Of a DNA stretch of 64,000 bases, positions 1-6,989 are shown piece after piece. The stretch spans positions 1 to 64,000 of the forward strand of contig NZ_JASKMT010000025.1 of NCBI RefSeq assembly GCF_030124175.1, written 5' to 3'. The number at the start of each line of letters is the position of its first letter. Positions within the stretch are counted from its first letter, which is position 1. A program made the translations under genes and the position numbers. The stretch comes from Streptomyces sp. 549 (GTDB lineage: Bacteria; Actinomycetota; Actinomycetes; Streptomycetales; Streptomycetaceae). The notes under the pieces were generated by a model. That model ran no database searches. It was not told the origin of the DNA and was given only the letters and a program-made list of their open reading frames with translations.

Positions 1-60
1 TTCGGCATCGTCGCAGGTCACAGTATGTTCACGAAACAGGTTCAAGTCCCGTCACTCACC
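1..60 (+). other. tRNA-like 3' end or attachment-site remnant
   Basis: The stretch ends in a T-arm-like sequence: the seven-base loop TTCAAGT at 41-47 is flanked by ACAGG and CCCGT, which pair at four of five positions. An eight-base tail follows that could be an acceptor strand plus discriminator. No complementary acceptor strand or anticodon arm can be checked because the left part lies outside the window. Integrated elements of actinomycetes often leave such 3' ends at their borders, and the accessory genes just downstream fit that. The stem mismatch means it may be a decayed copy or chance. Confidence 0.25.
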
Positions 61-70
61 CTGGTTGATC

Positions 71-107
71 AAGGCCCGGTCTGCGAAAGCAGGCCGGGTC
101 TTCTTCG
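71..107 (+). terminator. Rho-independent-type hairpin
   Basis: A 14-bp stem (two G-T pairs) closed by a GAAA tetraloop spans 71-102 and is followed by TTCTT. It sits directly after the tRNA-like end, as expected for the terminator of a small RNA gene. The strong stem and GNRA loop make this one of the clearer terminators in the window. Confidence 0.7.
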
Positions 108-347
108 TGTACCCGATCCTGGCCTTGCACCCGACCCTGTGAACAAGACGGGAGCCGACGAGCCTCGGCGGCTCCCCCGCCCCTCAGCGGGTCCCGCCAC
201 GCACGGCGGCTTCCGTATCCCGGTTCGCTGATTGCGCGCAACGGCGGCGCTGAGCCGGACGACCGGCAATTTCGAGCAATCGGGCAGCGCGACCCGGGTC
301 CCGTTCCCCATCCTGAGGGCTGGCCACATGACCGGGAGGAACCCACC

Positions 348-560
348 ATGGCGCTCAGGTTCATCGGGACCACTTCGGAGAACGGCGACTGCCCGACCCT
401 CTACGAGGACACCGAGACCGGTGACATCGTCGTCCAGGGCGACCGTCTCACCGACCCCGGGCACCTGGCGCAACTGCGGGACGTGAAGGATTCCGAGACG
501 TTCGTCGTCATCCCCCGCGAACTGCTCACCCGCTTCGCCCCCCGGGAGCCGCAGCCGTGA
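348..560 (+). CDS. small conserved protein, partner of DUF6879
   Basis: A 70-residue acidic protein with no membrane segment. The ATG at 348 is preceded by GGGAGGA seven bases upstream. It resembles small Streptomyces proteins encoded directly before DUF6879 genes, with a core around 'DCPTLYEDTETGDIVVQG', but no biochemical role is established that I can name. It is the first gene of a tight three-gene operon: its stop codon overlaps the GTG start of the next gene (GTGA). The upstream 240 bases hold no other convincing gene. Confidence 0.7.
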   Translation: MALRFIGTTSENGDCPTLYEDTETGDIVVQGDRLTDPGHLAQLRDVKDSETFVVIPRELLTRFAPREPQP

Positions 561-1093
561 CCGCGCTGGAACCCTTCGAGTCCGCCGCCCACCTTTTCCG
601 GGACTTCCAGCACACCGCATGGCGGTTGGAGACCCGCCGCGGTTACGCCTCCGACCGGAACAGCCCCAACTGGGAGCCGTCCCGCAGAGGCGCCGACTTC
701 ACGTTCGCCCCGGACAACCCCTGGCACCGCAACGTCCGCGCCCAGATCCGGCAGGGCAAACGTTTCGAGCGGGTGCGCCTGGTCGACGACCCGCCGACCG
801 AGGGGCAGCGGTTCCTGCTCGCCACCGGGGCCGGGAACGTCGCCGCCGGTGAGGACATCCGCAACCTCTGGCGAGCCGACGCCGAACGGCTGGCCCTCCC
901 GGCCGCCGACTTCTGGCTGTTCGACTCCCGCGTCCTGGTCCGGTTCGTCTTTGACGACCAGGACGTGACACTCGGCGTGCAGGTGACCGAGGACCCGGCC
1001 GCCGTCGTGCACGCCTGCCAGGTCCGCGACGCCGCATGGCACCATGCGATCCCGACCGCCACCTTCCGTGCGGCGGTACCGTCGGCGAGGTGA
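557..1093 (+). CDS. DUF6879 family protein
   Basis: A 178-residue soluble protein. The start 'FESAAHLFRDFQHTAWRLE' and the central 'WHRNVRAQIRQGKRFERVRL' segment match the DUF6879 family of actinomycetes. These are usually encoded between a small acidic protein and an XRE regulator and have no assigned reaction. The GTG start overlaps the previous stop, and its own TGA overlaps the GTG of the next gene, so the three genes are translationally coupled. The family occurs in plasmid-like and accessory loci, where a regulatory or signalling role with the XRE partner is suspected. That role is inference. Confidence 0.75.
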   Translation: MTALEPFESAAHLFRDFQHTAWRLETRRGYASDRNSPNWEPSRRGADFTFAPDNPWHRNVRAQIRQGKRFERVRLVDDPPTEGQRFLLATGAGNVAAGEDIRNLWRADAERLALPAADFWLFDSRVLVRFVFDDQDVTLGVQVTEDPAAVVHACQVRDAAWHHAIPTATFRAAVPSAR

Positions 1094-1344
1094 GCACGGA
1101 CTTCCAGCACGCCCGGGTCGCTCTCGGTGCGCGGCTGCGCGAACTGCGCACCGACAGCGGCCTCACCGGCAAGGCTTTTGCCGCCGCAACCGGCTGGCCG
1201 GCGTCGAAGGTTTCCCGCCTTGAGCTGGGCAAGCAGACCGCGAGCCGCACGGACCTGGACACCTGGGCGCGAGCCGCCGGCGCCCCCGATGCCACCGACG
1301 ACCTGCACGCCCGGCTGCGGGCCCTGGATCATCACCTCCGCTGA
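1090..1344 (+). pseudogene. truncated XRE-family HTH regulator
   Basis: The GTG at 1090 overlaps the preceding TGA and gives an 84-residue product. Residues 7-62 form a clear helix-turn-helix ('GLTGKAFAAATGWPASKVSR' followed by 'LELGKQTASRTDLDTWAR'). Family members next to DUF6879 are normally around 280 residues with a long C-terminal sensing domain (DUF5753 type). Here the reading frame stops at 1344, directly after sequence becomes clearly homologous to the 3' end of a different gene (see 1325-1420). The DNA-binding half remains and the sensor half is lost, so it is most likely non-functional or a constitutive short binder. Confidence 0.75.
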
Positions 1345-1420
1345 GGTCCGCTACGCCCTGTCCGTGCTGTTCGCCGCGGAGGCCCTGCGTGAAGCACTCA
1401 CCGAGGAACTGGCTCCCTGA
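1325..1420 (+). pseudogene. 3' fragment of the small H/C-motif gene found at 48.0 and 50.4 kb
   Basis: In the second reading frame, this piece encodes 'WIITSAEVRYALSVLFAAEA' and then ends in 'LREALTEELAP'. That is nearly the same C-terminus as the two complete small proteins encoded on the minus strand at 47995-48252 and 50332-50565. Only about 31 codons remain; the 5' half with the Cys/His motif is gone and is replaced by the XRE gene. The shared 'cctggat' at the join suggests a microhomology deletion. There is no start codon of its own. Confidence 0.8.
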
Positions 1421-1542
1421 CGACCACGCCGCTGCCCCCATGAGCACGGCGACTGCCCCTGCCATCACGGCAAGTCGACGGCCCTGTCCGGGGCGAGCTG
1501 ATGCCTGGACCGCCTCTCGGGCGTTGCGGCAGACTCGCTGGC

Positions 1543-2016
1543 ATGGTGACGCTGCGGGCTCTCACGACTGACGACTGGCCACTGTGGCGAGAGGTCCGCC
1601 GCGCTGCGCTGGCCGAGGCGCCGCACGCATTCAAGACCCGGCTTGCGGACTGGCACAGGGGCGGTGGCGTGCCCGTCTGGAGATGCCAGGCGCCCACCAC
1701 GTCGTCGCGTTGCTGGACGGCCGAGCCGTTGGCATGGCCAGCGGCGTTCCCGCAGACGGCGTCACACGCGAGCTACGGTCCGTATGGGGTCAGTCCCGGA
1801 ACGCGAGGTCGCGGTGTCGGAGACCGGCTGATGTCAGCGGTCGAGACCTGGAACCGGCAGTCGGGCGCCACCACCCTGAAACTCGCGGTGCTCCCGGACA
1901 ATGGCCATGCCATCGCCTTCTACCAGCGCCACGGGTTCAGCGCCACGGGAGAACTCGGGGACTTGCTGTCTGACGGCGTCACCAGAGAGCACGTGATGGC
2001 AAAGGCGCTGCTCTGA
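1543..2016 (+). pseudogene. GNAT-family N-acetyltransferase, two compensating frameshifts
   Basis: The ATG at 1543 starts 'MVTLRALTTDDWPLWREVRR', a typical GNAT N-terminus. Near 1660-1675 the homologous reading moves to the third frame ('RWRARLEMPGAHHVVALLDG'). Near 1786-1790 an extra G in 'tatgggg' moves it back, giving the acetyl-CoA loop 'TRGRGVGDRLM' and the C-terminal 'LPDNGHAIAFYQRHGFSATG'. With both shifts undone it would be an ordinary acetyltransferase of about 158 residues; its substrate is unknown. As written, about 40 central residues are read in the wrong frame, removing part of the beta-sheet core. Sequence error is the alternative explanation. Confidence 0.75.
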
Positions 2017-2154
2017 CCGGACAGGACCCCGGACAGGACCCCGGATAGGGCGCCGCCGCACCCGTCACGGACTCAGGGCGAAGATCAAGCGACGCTCACC
2101 CCGGGCTGTGCAGCGAGCGGCAGCGCTCTGTCCGTCCTGGAGGACTGGATGCTG

Positions 2155-2640
2155 TCAGCCGCGCACTGCGCCCGGGGGCCACACCACCTCGACGGGGACG
2201 CCGGTGGCGCGGGCCTCGGCCACCACGTCGGCGGTGCCGCCGCCCTTGCCCGTGGGCGGCTGGCCGTCCCAGACCGCCACCAGCCGGTCCGCCCGCTCCA
2301 GCAGCACCCGGTTCGCGGCCTCGTACGCGGCCCGGTCGGCCGACGCGTGCGGCATCGTCAGCACCTCGTCCGCGGCTGCGGTGAGCCGGTCGAAGAGTGC
2401 GGCGTGCTCCGGCTTCACCTTGCGCTCGCGATAGTCCTGGGAGGGGATGACGACGGTCAGGCTGCCACCGGCGTCGATCACCGCCTCGGCGAACAGACTG
2501 TCGCTTCCCCTGGCGATGCACGAGATGCCGACGAGCGGTCCGTCGCCGTGCGCGCGGAGCAGCGTGCGCAGCGCCTCCCGGATCGTGGGCACGGTGTCGG
2601 GGGTCAGGTCCATGTGTCCGGTCACCGCGAGGGTGGTCAT
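2155..2640 (-). CDS. Rossmann-fold protein of the SLOG/LOG-like group
   Basis: A 161-residue cytoplasmic protein. It begins 'MTTLAVTGHMDLT', a beta-strand with a GH loop, followed by 'GISCIARGSDSLFAEAV' and a late strand 'LVAVWDGQPPTGKGGGTADV'. These features match short actinomycete proteins with a nucleotide-binding Rossmann core related to the SMF/DprA and LOG (cytokinin-activating) families. Residues such as G7-H8 and the GGGTADV turn would line a ligand pocket. No ligand is known for this subgroup. The ATG at 2640 has 'aggacc' upstream. It stands alone, facing away from the DGPF gene. The longer in-frame extension to 3114 crosses that gene and is not credible. Confidence 0.65.
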   Translation of the reverse strand: MTTLAVTGHMDLTPDTVPTIREALRTLLRAHGDGPLVGISCIARGSDSLFAEAVIDAGGSLTVVIPSQDYRERKVKPEHAALFDRLTAAADEVLTMPHASADRAAYEAANRVLLERADRLVAVWDGQPPTGKGGGTADVVAEARATGVPVEVVWPPGAVRG

Positions 2641-2893
2641 GCGGGTCCTCCCTAGCTCGTACTTCCGTGATCGGTCGTGAGGCACCGCGGCAGAGTGTAT
2701 TGCCGCTCTGGTCGCCCTTCGCGGGCATTCCGTGCCGATCCCCCCGGACGAGATTCGGCACCGCAGGGTCCCGGAGAGGCGGGCGGGAAAAATCCGCGAA
2801 GAACTCTCGCGAGGCTGTCGATCCGGGGCCTGCCCGTTCGACGTAGGGGTGAGAGGCGGGGAACGGCCCCGCCCTCCCGACCGAGGAGTCACC

Positions 2894-3250
2894 ATGCCGC
2901 GCTTTCTGACGATGATCCGCATCGACGAGCGGAACGCGCCCGCCGAGGGTCCGAGCCCCGAGATGCAGGAGCGCATGGGCGCGCTGCTGGAGGAGATCAC
3001 CAAGGCCGGGGTCATGCTCGACACGGCCGGCCTCACCCCCAGCTCGGAGGGCAGCCGGGTCACCTGGTCCGGCGGCAACCTGACGGTCACCGACGGGCCG
3101 TTCACCGAGACCAAGGAGGTCGTCGGCGGCTACTCCATCGTGCAGGCCAAGGACAAGGCCGAGGCCGTCGAGTGGACGAAGCGCTTCCTGCAGACCCACG
3201 AGGACTACTGGACCGTCACCGCCGAGGTCCGGCAGATCGCGGAGGGCTGA
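2894..3250 (+). CDS. DGPF/YCII-domain protein
   Basis: A 118-residue protein of the YCII-related superfamily. The signature DGPF appears as 'TVTDGPFTETKEVVGGYSIV' near residues 64-83, inside a ferredoxin-like alpha/beta fold. The ATG at 2894 follows 'gaggagtc'. Such proteins are habitually encoded next to sigma factors of the ECF42 group, and one lies 107 bp downstream here. Their role is unresolved: fold resemblance to muconolactone isomerase suggests a small enzyme or ligand sensor. The stop codon lies inside the first unit of a 14-bp tandem repeat. Confidence 0.85.
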   Translation: MPRFLTMIRIDERNAPAEGPSPEMQERMGALLEEITKAGVMLDTAGLTPSSEGSRVTWSGGNLTVTDGPFTETKEVVGGYSIVQAKDKAEAVEWTKRFLQTHEDYWTVTAEVRQIAEG

Positions 3251-3300
3251 TCACGGAGGCCTGATCGCGGAGGGCTGATCACGGAGCGCTGATCGCGGAG
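3245..3300 (+). repeat. four tandem 14-bp units between DGPF and sigma genes
   Basis: Four consecutive 14-base units (3245, 3259, 3273, 3287) follow the pattern NSCTGATCRCGGAG. Units 1 and 3 are identical, and units 2 and 4 share GATCGCGGAG. The first unit contains the TGA stop of the upstream gene. The repeat fills about half of the spacer before the sigma-factor gene and could be slippage or a protein-binding array. Confidence 0.85.
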
Positions 3301-3357
3301 CTGACCGCTCCGGCCGCCGACGGTGCTTGCCCGGGCCCGGCGGGGCTGCTCTGATGG

Positions 3358-4614
3358 GTGCCCGTGACGGTAGTTAGCACGGTGGAAGCGGTTTTCCGGA
3401 TCGAGTCCGCGCGCATCATCGCCGGTGTCACCCGGATCGTCCGGGACGTGGGCATCGCCGAGGAGATCGCGCAGGACGCGCTGGTCGCCGCGTTGGAACA
3501 GTGGCCGGAGTCGGGTGTCCCGGAGAAGCCGGGCGCCTGGCTCACGGCCACCGCCAAGCACCGCGCGATCGATCTGGTCCGCCGCCGGGAGACCTACGCG
3601 CGCAAGCTGGCGGAGGTCGGCCGCACCCTGGCGGACGTGCCGCCGCCGGACACCGCCGACCCGGCGCTGACGGATCCCGACGCCATCGACGACGACCTGC
3701 TGCGGCTCGTCTTCACCGCCTGCCATCCGGTGCTCGCCACCGAGGCCCGCGTCGCGCTCACGCTGCGGCTGCTGGGCGGATTGACGACCGAGGAGATCGC
3801 CCGGGCGTGCCTCGCCACGGAGGCGGCGATCGCGCAGCGCGTCGTCCGGGCCAAGCGGGCCCTGGCCAAGGCGGGCGTGCCGTTCGAGGTGCCCTGCGGC
3901 GCGGACCGGGCCGCGCGGCTCGACTCCGTGCTGGAGGTCATCTACCTGATCTTCAACGAGGGCTACTCGGCGACCTCGGGGGACGACTTGCTGCGTCCCG
4001 CGCTCTGCGAGGACGCGCTGCGCCTGGGCCGGGTGCTGGCCGCCCTGATGCCGAAGGAGGGTGAGGTGCACGGCCTGGTGGCGCTGCTGGAGATCCAGGC
4101 GTCCCGGTCCACGAGCCGCACCGGTCCCGGCGGTGAGCCCGTGCTGCTCGCCGACCAGAACCGCACCCGCTGGAACCGGTTGCTGATCCGGCGCGGCTTC
4201 GCGGCGCTGGAACGGGCCGCCGCCACCGGCCGGCCGCCGGGTCCGTACACGCTCCAGGCGGCGATCGCCGCCTGCCACGCGCAGGCGGTGCGGTACGAGG
4301 ACACGGACTGGCCGACCATCGCGACGCTCTACGCCCGACTCGCGGCGCTGAACCCCTCCCCGGTGGTGGAGTTGAACCGGGCGGTGGCGGTGTCGATGGT
4401 GGACGGCCCGGCGGCGGGCCTGGCCGTCGTCGACGCGCTGGGCGGCGACCCCGCGCTGCGCGGCTACCACCTGTTGCCGAGCGTGCGCGGTGACCTGCTG
4501 GCCCGGCTCGGGCGGGCGGCGGAGGCGCGGGTGGAGTTCGAGCAGGCCGCGTCCCTGACCCGCAACGCCCGCGAGCGCGACCTGCTGCACGCCCGCGCCG
4601 CCCGCTGCCGCTGA
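3358..4614 (+). CDS. ECF42-type RNA polymerase sigma factor with TPR-like C-terminal extension
   Basis: A protein of up to 418 residues. The region 2 segment (about 1-80, 'IAEEIAQDALVAALEQWPES' then 'GAWLTATAKHRAIDLVRRRE') and region 4 (about 120-170, 'LTTEEIARACLATEAAIAQR') recognise promoter -10 and -35 elements. The remaining 230 residues ('FNEGYSA', 'LNRAVAVSMVDGPAAGLAVV') form the DUF6596/TPR-like extension that defines ECF42. No anti-sigma gene is adjacent, which fits this group: activity is thought to be governed by the extension. The linked DGPF gene is the usual companion and likely target. GTG starts at 3358 and 3364 are both possible; neither has a strong ribosome site. Confidence 0.85.
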   Translation: MPVTVVSTVEAVFRIESARIIAGVTRIVRDVGIAEEIAQDALVAALEQWPESGVPEKPGAWLTATAKHRAIDLVRRRETYARKLAEVGRTLADVPPPDTADPALTDPDAIDDDLLRLVFTACHPVLATEARVALTLRLLGGLTTEEIARACLATEAAIAQRVVRAKRALAKAGVPFEVPCGADRAARLDSVLEVIYLIFNEGYSATSGDDLLRPALCEDALRLGRVLAALMPKEGEVHGLVALLEIQASRSTSRTGPGGEPVLLADQNRTRWNRLLIRRGFAALERAAATGRPPGPYTLQAAIAACHAQAVRYEDTDWPTIATLYARLAALNPSPVVELNRAVAVSMVDGPAAGLAVVDALGGDPALRGYHLLPSVRGDLLARLGRAAEARVEFEQAASLTRNARERDLLHARAARCR

Positions 4615-4750
4615 CCCGCACCCGCCATCCCGCGGCTTCGGCCCCGCCCCGCCCCGCCCCGGCTCGGCACAGGCCAGCCAAGGCCCGCCGTGCCCCCTCA
4701 AGGCACGGTCCGGCTATGGACAGGGTGGCGGGCGGCTGGGTAGCTTCGAC

Positions 4751-4770
4751 TGAGCAAGCGCTTAGACATT
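4751..4770. promoter_or_regulatory. candidate operator with AAGCGCTT palindrome
   Basis: The 8-bp palindrome AAGCGCTT at 4756-4763 sits within 'gagCAAGCGCTTag', 40 bp before the acyl-CoA dehydrogenase start. Sites of the form AGCAAGCGCTTGCT are typical of TetR-family regulators of fatty-acid degradation genes. The outer bases match on one side only. No TetR gene is adjacent. Confidence 0.4.
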
Positions 4771-4802
4771 GGCGCTTCGACATCATCTCCGGGAGGCGAG
4801 CC

Positions 4803-5960
4803 ATGCGGCGCACGGTGTTCAACGAGGACCACGAGGCGTTCCGTCAGACCATCCGCGACTTCATCGCCTCCGAGGTGGTGCCGTACTACTCCGAGTGGGA
4901 GGCGCAGGGCTACGTGCCCCGCGACCTGTACAAGAAGCTGGGGGAGCTGGGCGTCTTCGGCATCGAGGTGCCGGAGGAGTACGGCGGCGCCGGGGAGACG
5001 AGCTTCAAGTTCAGTGCCGTGATCAGCGAGGAGTGCGCCCGCGTCGGCGTCAGCTTCGGCGGCTCCGGCGTGCACACCGCGCTGTGCCTGCCGTACCTGC
5101 TCAAGTACGCGAACGAGGAGCAGAAGCAGCGCTGGCTGCCGTCGTTCGTCACCGGCGAGATGATGACCGCCATCGCCATGACCGAGCCCGGCACCGGCTC
5201 CGACCTGGCCGGGATGAAGACCACGGCCAAGCTGTCCGAGGACGGTACGCACTACGTGCTCAACGGCGCCAAGACGTTCATCACCGGCGGCGTGCAGGCC
5301 GACCGGGTGCTGGTCTGCTGCCGCACGTCGCCCGTCGACCCGGACGACCGGCGCAACGGCATCTCCATCCTGGTCGTCGACACCACCAGCGAGGGCTACG
5401 CGGTGGGCCGCACCCTGGACAAGCTGGGGCTGAAGACCTCCGACACGGCCGAACTCTCCTTCACCGACGTGCGAGTGCCGGTCGCGGACCTGCTCGGCGA
5501 GGAGGGCAAGGGCTTCACCTACCTCACCCACAACCTTCCGCAGGAGCGTCTGGGCATCGCACTGGGCGCCTACGCGCAGGCCGCCGCCGCCGTGGGCTTC
5601 GCCCAGGAGTACGTCAGCGACCGCACGGTCTTCGGCCGCTCGGTCGCCTCCTTCCAGAACACCAAGTTCGTGCTGGCCGACTGCAAGTCCGACGTGGACG
5701 CCATGCAGGCCGTCGTGGACCGGGCGCTGGACGCGCTCGACGCCGACGAACTGACCCCGGCGGACGCCGCGTCCGCGAAGCTGTTCACCACCGAGACGGC
5801 CGCCCGCGTCATCGACAAGTGCCTCCAGCTGCACGGCGGTTACGGCTACATGCGGGAGTACCCGATCGCCCGCCTGTACGCCGACACCCGGGTCACCCGC
5901 ATCTACGGCGGCACCAGCGAGGTCATGCGGTCGATCATCGCCAAGTCCATGGGCCTGTAG
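4803..5960 (+). CDS. acyl-CoA dehydrogenase
   Basis: A 385-residue FAD flavoenzyme that oxidises acyl-CoA to trans-2-enoyl-CoA in beta-oxidation or a related catabolic route. The N-terminal helical domain, the beta-domain motif 'AMTEPGTGSDLAGMKTTA' (residues about 125-142, FAD and substrate contacts) and the C-terminal 'LQLHGGYGYMREYPIARLY' plus 'RIYGGTSEVMRSII' are all present and full length. In the last motif the Glu of GGTSE is the usual catalytic-base position in one major subgroup. The ATG at 4803 follows 'gggaggcg'. A thioesterase gene starts 10 bp downstream, so the two probably act on the same acyl-CoA pool. Chain-length specificity cannot be read from sequence. Confidence 0.9.
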   Translation: MRRTVFNEDHEAFRQTIRDFIASEVVPYYSEWEAQGYVPRDLYKKLGELGVFGIEVPEEYGGAGETSFKFSAVISEECARVGVSFGGSGVHTALCLPYLLKYANEEQKQRWLPSFVTGEMMTAIAMTEPGTGSDLAGMKTTAKLSEDGTHYVLNGAKTFITGGVQADRVLVCCRTSPVDPDDRRNGISILVVDTTSEGYAVGRTLDKLGLKTSDTAELSFTDVRVPVADLLGEEGKGFTYLTHNLPQERLGIALGAYAQAAAAVGFAQEYVSDRTVFGRSVASFQNTKFVLADCKSDVDAMQAVVDRALDALDADELTPADAASAKLFTTETAARVIDKCLQLHGGYGYMREYPIARLYADTRVTRIYGGTSEVMRSIIAKSMGL

Positions 5961-5963
5961 GGT
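5958..5963 (+). promoter_or_regulatory. TAGGGT -10 hexamer before the thioesterase
   Basis: TAGGGT lies seven bases before the GTG start at 5971 and includes the TAG stop of the dehydrogenase. The spacing predicts a leaderless or near-leaderless transcript. It may be a second promoter inside the operon. Confidence 0.35.
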
Positions 5964-5970
5964 CTGCCCC

Positions 5971-6854
5971 GTGTCGGACGCACTCACCTCCCTGCTCGGT
6001 CTGCTGGACCTGGAGCGGATCGAGCGGGACATCTTCCGCGGCGCCAGCCACCCGTCCGTCGTACCCCGGGTCTTCGGCGGGCAGGTCGCCGCGCAGGCCC
6101 TGGTCGCGGCGGGCCGGACCGTGCCCGAGGACCGGCGCACTCGCTGCACGCCTACTTCCTGCGGGCCGGCGACCCCGGCGCGGCGATCGTCTACACCGTG
6201 GACCGGATCAGGGACGGCCGCTCCTTCACGACACGCCGGGTCGTTGCCGTCCAGCACGGTCAGCCCATCTTCCACCTCTCGGCGTCGTTCCAACTGGCCG
6301 AGGACGGGCTGGAGCACCAGGAGGAGATGCCGTCGGCCCCCGACCCGGAGACCCTGCCGACCTCCGCCGAGCTGCTGCCCCGGTACGCGCACCTGTTCGC
6401 CGATCCCGGCGTCGCCGACCGGCTGGCGCAGGCCCGTGCCGCGGTGGACCTGCGGTACGTGAAGGAGCCGCCCTACGCCGCCGCCGGACGGCAGCCGGGC
6501 GAGGCGCGCTCCCAGGTCTGGTTCCGCACCAACGGCAAGCTCCAGGGCGCCCAGGACCAGCCGCTGCTGCACACCTGCCTGGCGACCTACGTGTCCGACA
6601 TGACGCTGCTGGACTCGGTGCTGCTCGCGCACGGCCGGGGCGGCTGGGCGGTCGGCGACGTGGTCGGCGCCAGCCTGGACCACGCCATGTGGTTCCACCG
6701 CCCGTTCCGGGCCGACGAGTGGCTGCTCTACGACCAGGAGAGCCCCACCGCCCAGGGCGGCCGGGGCCTCGGCAAGGGCCGCATCTTCACCGCCGACGGC
6801 CGCCTGGCGGTCTCCGTCATCCAGGAGGGCGTGGTCCGGGTCCCGCGCGACTGA
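5971..6854 (+). pseudogene. tesB: acyl-CoA thioesterase II (TesB), one frameshift
   Basis: TesB hydrolyses acyl-CoA to free acid and CoA using a double hotdog fold. The first hotdog is read in frame 1 from the GTG at 5971 ('LERIERDIFRGASHPSVVPR', then 'VFGGQVAAQALVAAGRTV'). Near 6131-6140 homology jumps to frame 3, continuing as 'SLHAYFLRAGDPGAAIVYTV' and through the second hotdog with 'LASLDHAMWFHRPF'-like sequence (here 'GASLDHAMWFHRPFRADEW') to the stop at 6854. One base appears to be missing in 'gaccggcgcac'; restoring a C would give the expected 'DRPHSLHAYF'. Both halves are otherwise intact, about 294 residues in total. It is either a recent pseudogene or a sequence error. Confidence 0.8.
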
Positions 6855-6989
6855 CCAGCCTGGGAAGGCGGATCTGCCCGCTATGGAGTGAATGGTCCTT
6901 ATGGCCGAGGCGGAACGCGTCGCGCCGGACTAGCGTCAGCAGTGCCGCGCAGGCGGCAGGCCCGCGCGGCACGGCAGGAGGGCAGCGAG

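Noticed and set aside
2641..3114. Extension of the Rossmann-like protein to 3114
   Set aside because: It overlaps the DGPF gene entirely and lacks codon bias; MTTLAVTGHMD is the natural start.
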